Assembly: GCA_963778945.1 (NCBI GenBank)
Contig: CAVZWL010000018.1
Coordinates: forward strand, 1-64,000
DNA length: 64,000 nucleotides
Direction: 5' to 3'
From: Fen-1254 sp963778945
GTDB lineage: Bacteria; Bacteroidota; Ignavibacteria; UBA10030
Part shown: positions 28,073-35,884 of the stretch, in pieces
Numbering within the stretch: the stretch's first letter is position 1
Layout: every line of letters starts with the position of its first letter
Position numbers and translations under genes: made by a program
Notes under the pieces: model-generated
What the model was told of the DNA's origin: nothing
Database searches by the model: none
The model's input: the letters and a program-made list of their open reading frames with translations, nothing else

Positions 28073-29079
28073 CAGCGCTGCTCTCCGTTTAATATATCCC
28101 AGGCCGAGGTTTGCAGAAGAACCGGATCAATCGGCACAATACCGACTTCACCGCAGACAATGCCGCCGGCAAGGTTGGCGAGTGCTGCAGCTTCACGCAC
28201 GCTGGTTCCGGAAACAAGCGCCATCGTCAGTGTGGCTATGACGGTGTCTCCTGCACCGGATACATCGGCAACTTTTCGCGCCGTCGTTGCCACGCGGCTC
28301 GATTCTCCCGATTGTTCGATCAAGAGCATTCCTAGTTCGCTCATCGTCATTAAAACGTTTTCCGCATGAAGACGCTGCTGAATCTCGCGCGCAGCTGTTT
28401 CGGCCTCTTCTATGGACTTCAAACGCCGCCCGAGCGCTTCTTCGCTTTCTTTTCTGTTCGGTTTGAAGACCGTGACATCCGTATAATCGAAGAAATTGTT
28501 GAATTTTGGATCGACCGTGATGACTTTCTTATTTTTTCTTGCAATGTCGATAATTTCGTGGACCAGGTTTCGGGTTAAAACCCCTTTATTATAATCTTCC
28601 AGAATAATTCCATCGATGGCGCCTATGTTCTGCTGAATGAAGAAGACAATTTTTTCCTGAATCGCCTTATTGATTTCAGTTTTATCTTCCTGGTCGATAC
28701 GAACAACATGTTGATTGTGCGCTATAACGCGGCTCTTGATCGTCGTCGGACGCGCGGGATCGAGAACGATGCCTGTCGATGGGAATCCCCGTTCTCCGAC
28801 CAGCTTTTTCAGCAGGAGAGCTCCCTGATCGTCGCCCGCAACGCCGATCATTAAGGGGATTCCGCCGAGAGATGCTATATTGTTTGCAACATTAGCAGCG
28901 CCCCCGAGTCGGTTCGATTCTTCTTTCACTTCCACAACCGGGACAGGCGCTTCAGGCGAGAGCCGGGCTACTGTTCCCATAAAATACCGGTCGATCATAA
29001 GATCGCCGATAACGGCAATATGCTTATTCCTTAATTTTGAGAATATTTCATCAATGCGTTTTTGAGAAAGGCTGACCAT
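28072..29079 (-). CDS. rfaE1: D-glycero-beta-D-manno-heptose 7-phosphate kinase
   Basis: PfkB-family kinase of 335 residues phosphorylating heptose 7-phosphate at C1 in ADP-heptose synthesis. It has IAVIGDLMIDRYFMGTVARLSPEAP near the N-terminus, the glycine-rich RLGGAANVANNIASLG, and the C-terminal catalytic signature DVSGAGDTVIATL with the general-base aspartate in GAGD. It is the first gene of a minus-strand envelope operon (rfaE1-rfaE2-tamB-rnr-peptidase). It is intact throughout. Confidence 0.95.
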   Translation of the reverse strand: MVSLSQKRIDEIFSKLRNKHIAVIGDLMIDRYFMGTVARLSPEAPVPVVEVKEESNRLGGAANVANNIASLGGIPLMIGVAGDDQGALLLKKLVGERGFPSTGIVLDPARPTTIKSRVIAHNQHVVRIDQEDKTEINKAIQEKIVFFIQQNIGAIDGIILEDYNKGVLTRNLVHEIIDIARKNKKVITVDPKFNNFFDYTDVTVFKPNRKESEEALGRRLKSIEEAETAAREIQQRLHAENVLMTMSELGMLLIEQSGESSRVATTARKVADVSGAGDTVIATLTMALVSGTSVREAAALANLAGGIVCGEVGIVPIDPVLLQTSAWDILNGEQR

Positions 29080-29230
29080 TGGAAATTTCCGGGATTCTTT
29101 TCAATTGAATTTTTTGTTTAATATAGGCAGAATTCGATGTACAAGCAATATAACCGTTTCATAGATTGGACGATGCAATTGCAGAAAAAGTTTTTTCCAG
29201 GAAATGATTTTGTATTTTCGTTTCTTGTTT

Positions 29231-29259
29231 TTCAAACGTTTTTTCGCTATCATTATAAT
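29231..29259 (+). promoter_or_regulatory. Probable sigma-70-type promoter of tRNA-Val
   Basis: TTCAAA (29231-29236), 17-base spacer, TATAAT (29254-29259). The predicted start is a few bases before the tRNA 5' end at 29272. Confidence 0.6.
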
Positions 29260-29271
29260 CGTTCGTTAACC

Positions 29272-29346
<75 letters not shown>

Positions 29347-29365
29347 CGGAACATCCTGACGAATT

Positions 29366-29520
29366 CAGGCAGAAAGATCATAGATCGGAATCTCAAGAGT
29401 TCTGCCTGAGAGCCGGCGGGCCGGCTGCAAAAACAGCGAATCCTCAAGATTCTCTGGAGAAAGCGGATCTGCCGCCTTGAGAAGATGTTTACGATAATCG
29501 GACAGAGTTCCGATTTTTTT
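29366..29520 (+). promoter_or_regulatory. Structured thrS leader ending in an intrinsic terminator (candidate attenuator)
   Basis: Four consecutive helices can be drawn: CAGGCAGAA/TTCTGCCTG (29366-29374/29400-29408), AGCCGG/CCGGCT (29411-29416/29421-29426), CTCAAG/CTTGAG (29443-29448/29476-29481) enclosing smaller TTCTC/GAGAA and CGG/CCG hairpins, and AATCGGA/TCCGATT (29496-29502/29509-29515) followed by a T run to 29520. The last one ends only 9 bases before the thrS ATG, so read-through must be controlled or inefficient. No T-box consensus is visible. Alternatively it may simply terminate the tRNA-Val transcript. Confidence 0.6.
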
Positions 29521-29529
29521 ATCTCGAAG

Positions 29530-31472
29530 ATGGAAAAAATTACAATTACATTCCCGGACGGGAAAACGAAAGAGTACGATTCCGGCATATCCGGATTCCA
29601 AATCGCCTCCGGCATAAGCAAAGGGCTTGCGAAGGAAGCTTTGGCTGTGGAGGTCGACGGCGAGGTGCAGGGATCTTTCCCGTCCGATCAATAAAAATTC
29701 TCTCTTGAGAATTTTAAAATGGAATGATACGGGAGGGCGAGATGCATACTGGCACAGCTCGGCCCACCTTATGGCAGAAGCTGTTGAAGCGCTTTATCCC
29801 GGCGTGAAATTCGGCATCGGTCCCGCTATCGAAACGGGGTTTTATTACGATCTCGATCTCGGAGAACACAAGCTGACACAAGAGGATCTGCAGAAGATCG
29901 AAGAAAAAATGTACGAACTTGCCGAACGTGATGCCGCCTATATCCGGGAGGAGACGCCGTGGGAGGAAGCAGAGTCCCTGTTTCAAAAAAAGGGGGATCC
30001 GTATAAGCTGGAATTGCTGGAAGGGCTCAAGGGGCAAACCATCAGTCTCTATCATCATGGAAACTTTACCGATCTATGTTACGGTCCGCATATCCCTTCG
30101 ACGGGAAGAATTAAAGCCATAAAATTATTAAGCATTGCCGGCGCTTATTGGCGCGGAAATGAAAAGAATAAAATGCTCCAGCGCATTTACGGCGTTACGT
30201 TTCCTTCAAAAAAGGAATTGGATGAATACTTATTCCAGCTGGAGGAAGCAAAGCGGCGCGATCACCGCAAGCTGGGACAGGAGCTCGAGTTATTTTTGCT
30301 GACACCAAAAATCGGTCCGGGGCTTCCGGTGTGGCTGCCGAAGGGAACCATCATACGTGAAACACTTACTGATTTTTTACGTGAAGAACAGCGCAAACGG
30401 GGATATCAAGCGGTCGTTACTCCGCATATCGGGAATCTGGAGTTATATAAAACATCGGGACATTATCCATACTATAAAGATTCCCAGTTTCCTCCGATTC
30501 AATTAGAAGACGGAGAATCCTATCTTCTCAAGCCCATGAATTGTCCGCATCACCATCAAGTGTATATGGCAAAACCGCGTTCATACCGCGATCTGCCGCT
30601 GCGTCTGGCAGAGTTCGGAACGGTCTACCGTTACGAGCAGTCCGGGGAAATGAACGGCCTGACGCGAGTGCGCGGCTTTACACAGGACGATGCGCATATT
30701 TATTGCGCGCATGATCAGCTCAAAGAGGAAGTGAAATCAGTCGTCGAATTGACGCAGTTGGTCTTTCAGACCTTCGGTATGAGTGTCTCTACGCGCCTTT
30801 CGTACCGGGATGATAAAAATACGGAAAAATACGGCGGGCAGGCGGAATTCTGGGAACAGGCACAACGCGAGATCCGCGAAGTGGCGGATGAGATGAAACT
30901 TGACTATTTTATAGGAGTGGGCGAGGCATCCTTTTACGGTCCGAAGATCGATTTTATGGTCAAGGATGCGCTTGAACCGCACATGGCAGCTGGGTACCGT
31001 GCAGGTCGATTATGTGATGCCTGAACGTTTTGAGCTTGAATATATCGGAAGCGACGGCCAGAAGCACAGGCCGGTCATTATCCACCGGGCGCCGTTCGGT
31101 TCGCTCGAACGGTTTGTCGGAATTCTCATCGAACATTTCGCAGGAGAATTTCCACTCTGGCTTGCTCCCATACAAGTTGTCGTTCTTCCGATCGCGGACG
31201 CGTTTGCAGGGTACGGCAAAGAAATTTTACAAATGCTTCAAGCGGCCGGAATTCGGGCGGAAGCGGACGATCGCAACGAAAAGATCGGTCATAAGATTCG
31301 GGATTGGGAAACCAAAAAAGTCCCGTTCATGGCGGTCGTGGGCGAGAAAGAAAAAACAGGCCGGACGGTATCTGTCCGCCGGCACAAAAAAGGCGATCAA
31401 GGAGCGGCAACGATTGAAGAATTTACCGCTATGATTCTTGATAACATCAAGACAAAATCACTCACAACTTAG
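29530..31472 (+). CDS. thrS: Threonyl-tRNA synthetase, two frameshifts
   Basis: About 647 residues when repaired. Order: TGS domain (MEKITITFPDGKTKEYDSG), editing domain with HxxxH (YWHSSAHLMAEAVEALYPG), class II catalytic core with zinc ligands in MNCPHHHQVY and motif 2 (FGTVYRYEQSG, then RVRGFTQDDAHIY), and a C-terminal anticodon-binding domain (LPIADAFAGYGKEILQMLQ). The frame breaks near 29668 (GGG where GG restores VQDLSRPI) and near 30972 (an extra G; repaired, VKDALNRTWQLGTVQVDY). An intact synthetase is essential, so these are most likely sequence errors. infC follows with its ribosome site overlapping the stop. Confidence 0.95.
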
Positions 31473-31483
31473 GAGATTGCGTT

Positions 31484-32038
31484 ATTAAACAAGAGCGAGC
31501 GCGTGTCAACCACGAGATCAAATCGCCGTCGGTTCGCGTGGTTACGGATGACGGAGAACAGCTGGGAATATTATCAATCAGCGAGGCGTTGAAAATTGCC
31601 GAGCAGCGAACTTCGGATTTAATAGAAATCGTTCCGAATGCAACCCCGCCGGTTTGCAAGCTGATGGACTTCGGGAAATATCGGTACGAACAGGCGAAAC
31701 GGGATAAAATACAGAAAAAACATCAGCACATAACGCATGTCAAAGAAATTCGTTTTCATCCCCATACCGATACGCATGATTTTGAATTTAAAGTACGGCA
31801 TGCCCGTGAGTTCCTGGCGAACGGCGATAAGGTGAAAGCAACAGTCGTTTTCAAAGGCCGGGAAATTACGTATCAGGATCAGGGCAGAGAGCTGCTCGGA
31901 CGGTTCAGCGAACAGATTGCCGATATCGCACGCATGGAACAGGAAGCGGCGATGGAAGGCCGGCAGATGATCACTATCTTCGTGCCGGAAAAAAAGAAAA
32001 AAACTTCAGAAGTCAATAAACAACCAAAAGAAGGATAG
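31484..32038 (+). CDS. infC: Translation initiation factor IF-3, ATT start codon
   Basis: IF-3 of about 184 residues, which binds the 30S subunit and discriminates start codons. There is no ATG in the right place: the conserved N-terminus KQERARVNHEIKSPSVRVV begins right after an ATT codon at 31484, preceded by AGGAG at 31471-31475 with good spacing. Using the first ATG (31538) would delete about 18 conserved residues. An AUU start is the known basis of IF-3 autoregulation in enterobacteria. The body shows the linker and C-terminal domain (CKLMDFGKYRYEQAKR, then HVKEIRFHPHTDTHDFEFK). It is followed 5 bases later by rpmI. Confidence 0.95.
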   Translation: MKQERARVNHEIKSPSVRVVTDDGEQLGILSISEALKIAEQRTSDLIEIVPNATPPVCKLMDFGKYRYEQAKRDKIQKKHQHITHVKEIRFHPHTDTHDFEFKVRHAREFLANGDKVKATVVFKGREITYQDQGRELLGRFSEQIADIARMEQEAAMEGRQMITIFVPEKKKKTSEVNKQPKEG

Positions 32039-32043
32039 AGCAT

Positions 32044-32238
32044 ATGCCCAAGATGAAAACCCGCCGCAGCGCCGCAAAAAGCTTCAAGATAACGGCTACA
32101 GGCAAAGTAAAACGGCGGAAGGCATTTAAGAGTCACATTCTTACAAGCAAGTCGACCAAACGGAAACGCCATCTGCGCAAACCGGGACTGGTCGCTGAAA
32201 CCGAAGCATACAAAATTCGTCGATTTTTATCAGCATAG
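32044..32238 (+). CDS. rpmI: 50S ribosomal protein L35
   Basis: bL35 of 64 residues: MPKMKTRRSAAKSFKITATG then KVKRRKAFKSHILTSKSTKR and a short tail ending in LSA. Highly basic, as expected for this rRNA-binding protein. Part of the infC-rpmI-rplT unit, where L20 commonly represses translation. Confidence 0.97.
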   Translation: MPKMKTRRSAAKSFKITATGKVKRRKAFKSHILTSKSTKRKRHLRKPGLVAETEAYKIRRFLSA

Positions 32239-32255
32239 TTTAGAAAGGTAGATCC

Positions 32256-32603
32256 ATGCCACGTTCACAAAATAAAGTGGCGTCTCATCGCCGGCGGAAA
32301 AAATTATTAGCCCAGGCGAAAGGTTATTGGGGCGCTCGAAGCAAGGTACTTACAGTTGCAAAGCATCACGTCGATAAGGCCGGGCAGCATGCGTACCGGC
32401 ACCGTAAGACGAAGAAACGGGAATTCCGCCAATTATGGATCGCCCGTATCAACGCAGGTGCGCGCATCCACGGTATGACGTATTCGAAACTGATTGCGGC
32501 GCTGGAAAAGAAACAGGTCGGCATTAACCGCAAGGTGCTTGCCGATCTCGCGGCAAGTCATCCGGATGCATTTGCCGAAGTCGTAAAGTTCGCACAAGCG
32601 TAA
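32256..32603 (+). CDS. rplT: 50S ribosomal protein L20
   Basis: bL20 of 115 residues: MPRSQNKVASHRRRKKLLAQ, AKGYWGARSKVLTVAK, HAYRHRKTKKREFRQLWIAR then INAGARIHGMTYSKLIAALE. The long basic N-terminal helix and globular C-terminal domain are both present. In other bacteria L20 controls rpmI-rplT translation; no specific site is claimed here. Confidence 0.97.
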   Translation: MPRSQNKVASHRRRKKLLAQAKGYWGARSKVLTVAKHHVDKAGQHAYRHRKTKKREFRQLWIARINAGARIHGMTYSKLIAALEKKQVGINRKVLADLAASHPDAFAEVVKFAQA

Positions 32604-32626
32604 GAAGAATCTTCTCCTCCGATTGT

Positions 32627-32660
32627 TCCCGCAAACGATGCTTCGGTATCGTCTGCGGGA
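32627..32660 (+). promoter_or_regulatory. Strong hairpin in the rplT-pheS spacer
   Basis: TCCCGCA (32627-32633) pairs with TGCGGGA (32654-32660), and after one mismatch ACGAT pairs with ATCGT around a GCTTCGGT loop. T-rich sequence follows only 27 bases later, so it is not a standard terminator. It could be a processing site, a weak attenuator or a pause element before pheS. Confidence 0.5.
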
Positions 32661-32730
32661 TTGCCAATTCGGAAAGAAGATTTTTGTTTTTACAAGACGC
32701 TGCCAACGGTCAGGTTTTCCTTGGAACTCT

Positions 32731-33740
32731 ATGAAAGAACAAGCAGAACACATAAAGCGGGAATTTCTCGAGGAACTTTCACAAGCCGGCGATCTCCAGC
32801 ATCTCGATCAGGTGCGCATTAAATTTCTTTCCCGGAGCGGACGAATCGCCAAGTTGTTCGATGCGCTGAAAAATGTTACTGACGCAGAAAAACCGGCGCT
32901 CGGGAAAATGTTGAATGAACTCCGCCAGGATATACAGGCGCAGTTCGATGAGCGAAAAAGCACGCTTGAGGCGGATACCGCGCCCCAAAAAATTCCCTTC
33001 GATGCAACACTCCCCGGCGGCCGGTTCCGCGCGGAACAAAGCACCCCATTACACAGGTGATGGAAGAAATGAAGCGGATATTTGTCGGGATGGGGTTTTC
33101 CGTAGAGTCCGGACCGGAAATCGAAAGCGACTATTATAATTTTGAGGCGTTGAACTTCCCGCCCGATCATCCGGCGCGCGATATGCAGGACACGATTTTT
33201 ATAGCGGATAAAATTTTGCTGCGCACACACACCTCGCCCGTTCAAATCCGCGTCATGGAACGGCAGAAGCCGCCCATCCGCGCCATTATGCCCGGCTGGG
33301 TATACCGCAACGAGGCGACGAGCGCCCGCAGTCTTGCGGCTTTTCATCAGATCGAAGGATTGTTTATCGATAAAGGCGTAACCTTCAGCGAGCTCAAAGG
33401 CACACTCGTGGCGTTTGCAAAACAGTTTTACGGCAGCTCTATAAAATACCGGTTCCGCCCGAGTTTTTTTCCGTTTACGGAACCGAGTGCGGAAATGGAT
33501 ATTACGTGCTTCATATGCGGGGGAAAAGGATGCCGCATCTGCAAGGGGTCCGGATGGCTGGAAGTGCTCGGCTCAGGCATGGTGCATCCGCATGTATTGA
33601 AATACGGCGGCATCGATCCGGAAGAATACACGGGCTATGCTTTCGGCATGGGAATCGAGCGTACGGCTCTGCTGCGCTATACCATCGACGATATTCGTAT
33701 TCTGTATGAGAATGACTTGCGTTTTCTGAATCAGTTCTGA
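32731..33740 (+). CDS. pheS: Phenylalanyl-tRNA synthetase alpha subunit, one frameshift
   Basis: About 336 residues when repaired. N-terminal coiled-coil (IKREFLEELSQAGDLQHLDQ, VRIKFLSRSGRIAKLFDALK), then the class II catalytic domain: MKRIFVGMGFSVESGPEIES, motif 2 around IMPGWVYRNEATSARS with HQIEGLFIDK, and motif 3 YAFGMGIERTALLRY. The frame breaks at a CCCC near 33045 (RAEQSTPLHR-stop versus PITQVMEEMKR). An alpha subunit is essential, so an error is likely. Unusually it is not followed by pheT but by a methyltransferase starting 18 bases after its stop. Confidence 0.95.
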
Positions 33741-33757
33741 GGCTTGAAAATAACAAA

Positions 33758-35074
33758 GTGCACAATATCCAAGAAATAGGGAATACACTGAGGAACCAGA
33801 CGCTGGATAGCGATCGAGCGTTTCATTCTTGGTATCAATTTGTTTTAGGATATCCGCCTCATCTTGTGCGTTACTATATTTATAAATTTGGAATATCTGA
33901 TTACCATGCCGTGCTTGATCCGTTCTGCGGTACCGGAACGACGAATGTCGAGTGTAAAAAATTGAATATTGCGAGCGTTGGATTAGAAGCTAATCCAATG
34001 GCTTTTCTTGCATCGAAGGTTAAGACTGAATGGGAAGTGTCGATCGTCGATGCTCAGCAATCTTTTCGTGATGTTATTGCTACAGCTGTTAGTTCGTTTG
34101 AGAGGGAAGGATATAATGAAAATACATCTCTTTTCATTGTACCCAAGAAAAACAAGCCGTTAAATTCTGTGCCGGAATTATCGGACGACGAGTTAAAAAT
34201 CCTTCCGAAAGACTTTATAAGCCCACAACCCTTAAAAAAAGTCTTAATCTTAAGGGAATCGATTCTAAGAGTGGAGGACGAGAGAGTTCGTAATCTGTTT
34301 TTACTTGCACTTGCGAACATGACTGTGAATCACGCAAGTAATATTGCATTCGGTCCGGAAATCTATACAGGGAAAAAGAAAAAAACCGTTGAAGTTCTGG
34401 ATTATTTTTATCAACTCGTAGATAAAATGATTTGCGATCTTGAAGCTAAATCTATGGAATACGGCTCTACGAGAATCATTCGCGGAGATGCCAGACGTGT
34501 GCGGGAATGTCTGTCGAACGAAGATGGACAAATTGATTTTGTGATTACATCACCGCCATATCCAAACGAAAAAGACTATACGCGCACGACACGTCTTGAA
34601 AGTATTATCCTTGGCTTCCTGACAAATAAAAAAGAATTACGGGCGTTGAAAGAGCAATTATTGAGAAGTAATTCCCGCAATATTTTTGTCGCCGACAATG
34701 ATGCTGAATATATTCGCGATTTCGCATCCATTAACCGGCTCGCCGACTCGATTGAAAGCAAACGTCTGGCTTTAAAAAAGACATCAGGTTTTGAAAAAAT
34801 GTATCAAAAGATTGTGCGTCATTATTTTGGCGGAATGTATAAACATTTTGAAAGTTTGAAACCATTATTAAAACCAAATGCACGTCTTGCTTATGTGGTG
34901 GGAGACCAGATGTCTTTTTTTAGGACTCATATACTCACGGCAAAGTTATTAGCGGAGATTGTGGAGAGGATTGGATACCATGTCGAAGAAATCGAATTAT
35001 GGAGAACACGATTAGCGACTGCAACAAAGACCCGGATAGATGAAAATGTTCTCATTATGAGAAGTCCGTCATGA
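33758..35074 (+). CDS. Type II-like DNA methyltransferase (amino-methylating)
   Basis: A 438-residue S-adenosylmethionine-dependent DNA methyltransferase. Motif I (AdoMet binding) is DPFCGTGTT at residues 54-62 followed by GLEANPMA. The catalytic motif IV is TSPPY at 264-268. Motif I before motif IV with about 200 residues between them suggests an alpha-type order with the target-recognition region in the middle. SPPY is most frequent among N4-cytosine enzymes, but N6-adenine cannot be excluded. The start is a GTG at 33758. The gene is more AT-rich than pheS and pheT and lies between them. Its stop overlaps the next gene (ATGA). It should protect DNA from the partner nuclease. Confidence 0.88.
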   Translation: MHNIQEIGNTLRNQTLDSDRAFHSWYQFVLGYPPHLVRYYIYKFGISDYHAVLDPFCGTGTTNVECKKLNIASVGLEANPMAFLASKVKTEWEVSIVDAQQSFRDVIATAVSSFEREGYNENTSLFIVPKKNKPLNSVPELSDDELKILPKDFISPQPLKKVLILRESILRVEDERVRNLFLLALANMTVNHASNIAFGPEIYTGKKKKTVEVLDYFYQLVDKMICDLEAKSMEYGSTRIIRGDARRVRECLSNEDGQIDFVITSPPYPNEKDYTRTTRLESIILGFLTNKKELRALKEQLLRSNSRNIFVADNDAEYIRDFASINRLADSIESKRLALKKTSGFEKMYQKIVRHYFGGMYKHFESLKPLLKPNARLAYVVGDQMSFFRTHILTAKLLAEIVERIGYHVEEIELWRTRLATATKTRIDENVLIMRSPS

Positions 35075-35880
35075 GGAATCTGAAGATGGAATCATCCCAA
35101 AATCGATATACAAAAATCATCGAAAAGATTTTTTTTAATAATTACCGTGCAGGCAGCCATGAAGTAATTTTCAAAAGAGAAGATATTGAACGTGTTGCGA
35201 AAAAGCTCAAGATCGTTTTACCTAAAAATTTAGGGGATCTTGTCTATAGCTTTCGATACAGGGCGGATTTACCGGAGTCAATTTTAAAAAAAGCGCCAAA
35301 AGGCAGGCAATGGATTATTCGTCCTAAGGGAAAGGCAATCTATGCGTTTGTAGCAGCCGGATTAACAAACATTGTTCCTCAATCAATGGCGGAAATTAAA
35401 ATCCCGGACTCCACGCCAGGTATAATAGCAAAATATGCTTTGTCGGACGAACAAGCTTTACTAGCAAAGGTAAGATATAATCGTTTGGTTGATATGTTTA
35501 CAGGGATCACTTGTTATTCGCTGCAAAGTCATTTGCGGACGTCAATTACTGACATGGGACAGGTCGAAACTGACGAAATCTATGTTGGATTGGATAGGCA
35601 TGGAGCACATTATGTAATACCTGTCCAGGCAAAAGGAAAGAAGGACAAACTTGGCATTGTACAGATTGAACAAGATTTTGCACTTTGCAAAGAAAAGTTT
35701 CCTTCGCTTATATGTCGGCCTATCGCATCGCAGTTTATTAATGATAATACGATCTCGATGTTTGAGCTTGAAGAAACTGATGATGGTATAAAAATTTCGG
35801 TCGAAAGACATTATCGCCTTGTTCCGCAAGAACAGATGACCGAAAAAGATCTCGAAGAATACAAAAAACATACTATTTGA
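35071..35880 (+). CDS. Probable type II restriction endonuclease (PD-(D/E)xK-like)
   Basis: A 269-residue protein translationally coupled to the methyltransferase (ATGA overlap). The motif ETDEIYVGLDRHGAHYVIPV followed by QAKGKKDKLG fits a PD-(D/E)xK nuclease core, with an acidic residue around 166-169 and Q186-x-K188. Upstream, residues 20-120 contain a helical domain probably involved in recognition. I do not recognise a named enzyme, and the specificity is unknown. It is AT-rich like its partner. It ends 4 bases before the pheT start. Confidence 0.75.
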   Translation: MRNLKMESSQNRYTKIIEKIFFNNYRAGSHEVIFKREDIERVAKKLKIVLPKNLGDLVYSFRYRADLPESILKKAPKGRQWIIRPKGKAIYAFVAAGLTNIVPQSMAEIKIPDSTPGIIAKYALSDEQALLAKVRYNRLVDMFTGITCYSLQSHLRTSITDMGQVETDEIYVGLDRHGAHYVIPVQAKGKKDKLGIVQIEQDFALCKEKFPSLICRPIASQFINDNTISMFELEETDDGIKISVERHYRLVPQEQMTEKDLEEYKKHTI

Positions 35881-35884
35881 AATT

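Noticed and set aside
29366..29520. T-box riboswitch before thrS
   Set aside because: No conserved T-box sequence (such as the TGGNACCGCG antiterminator element) and no clear specifier loop; only a generic leader with terminator is supported.
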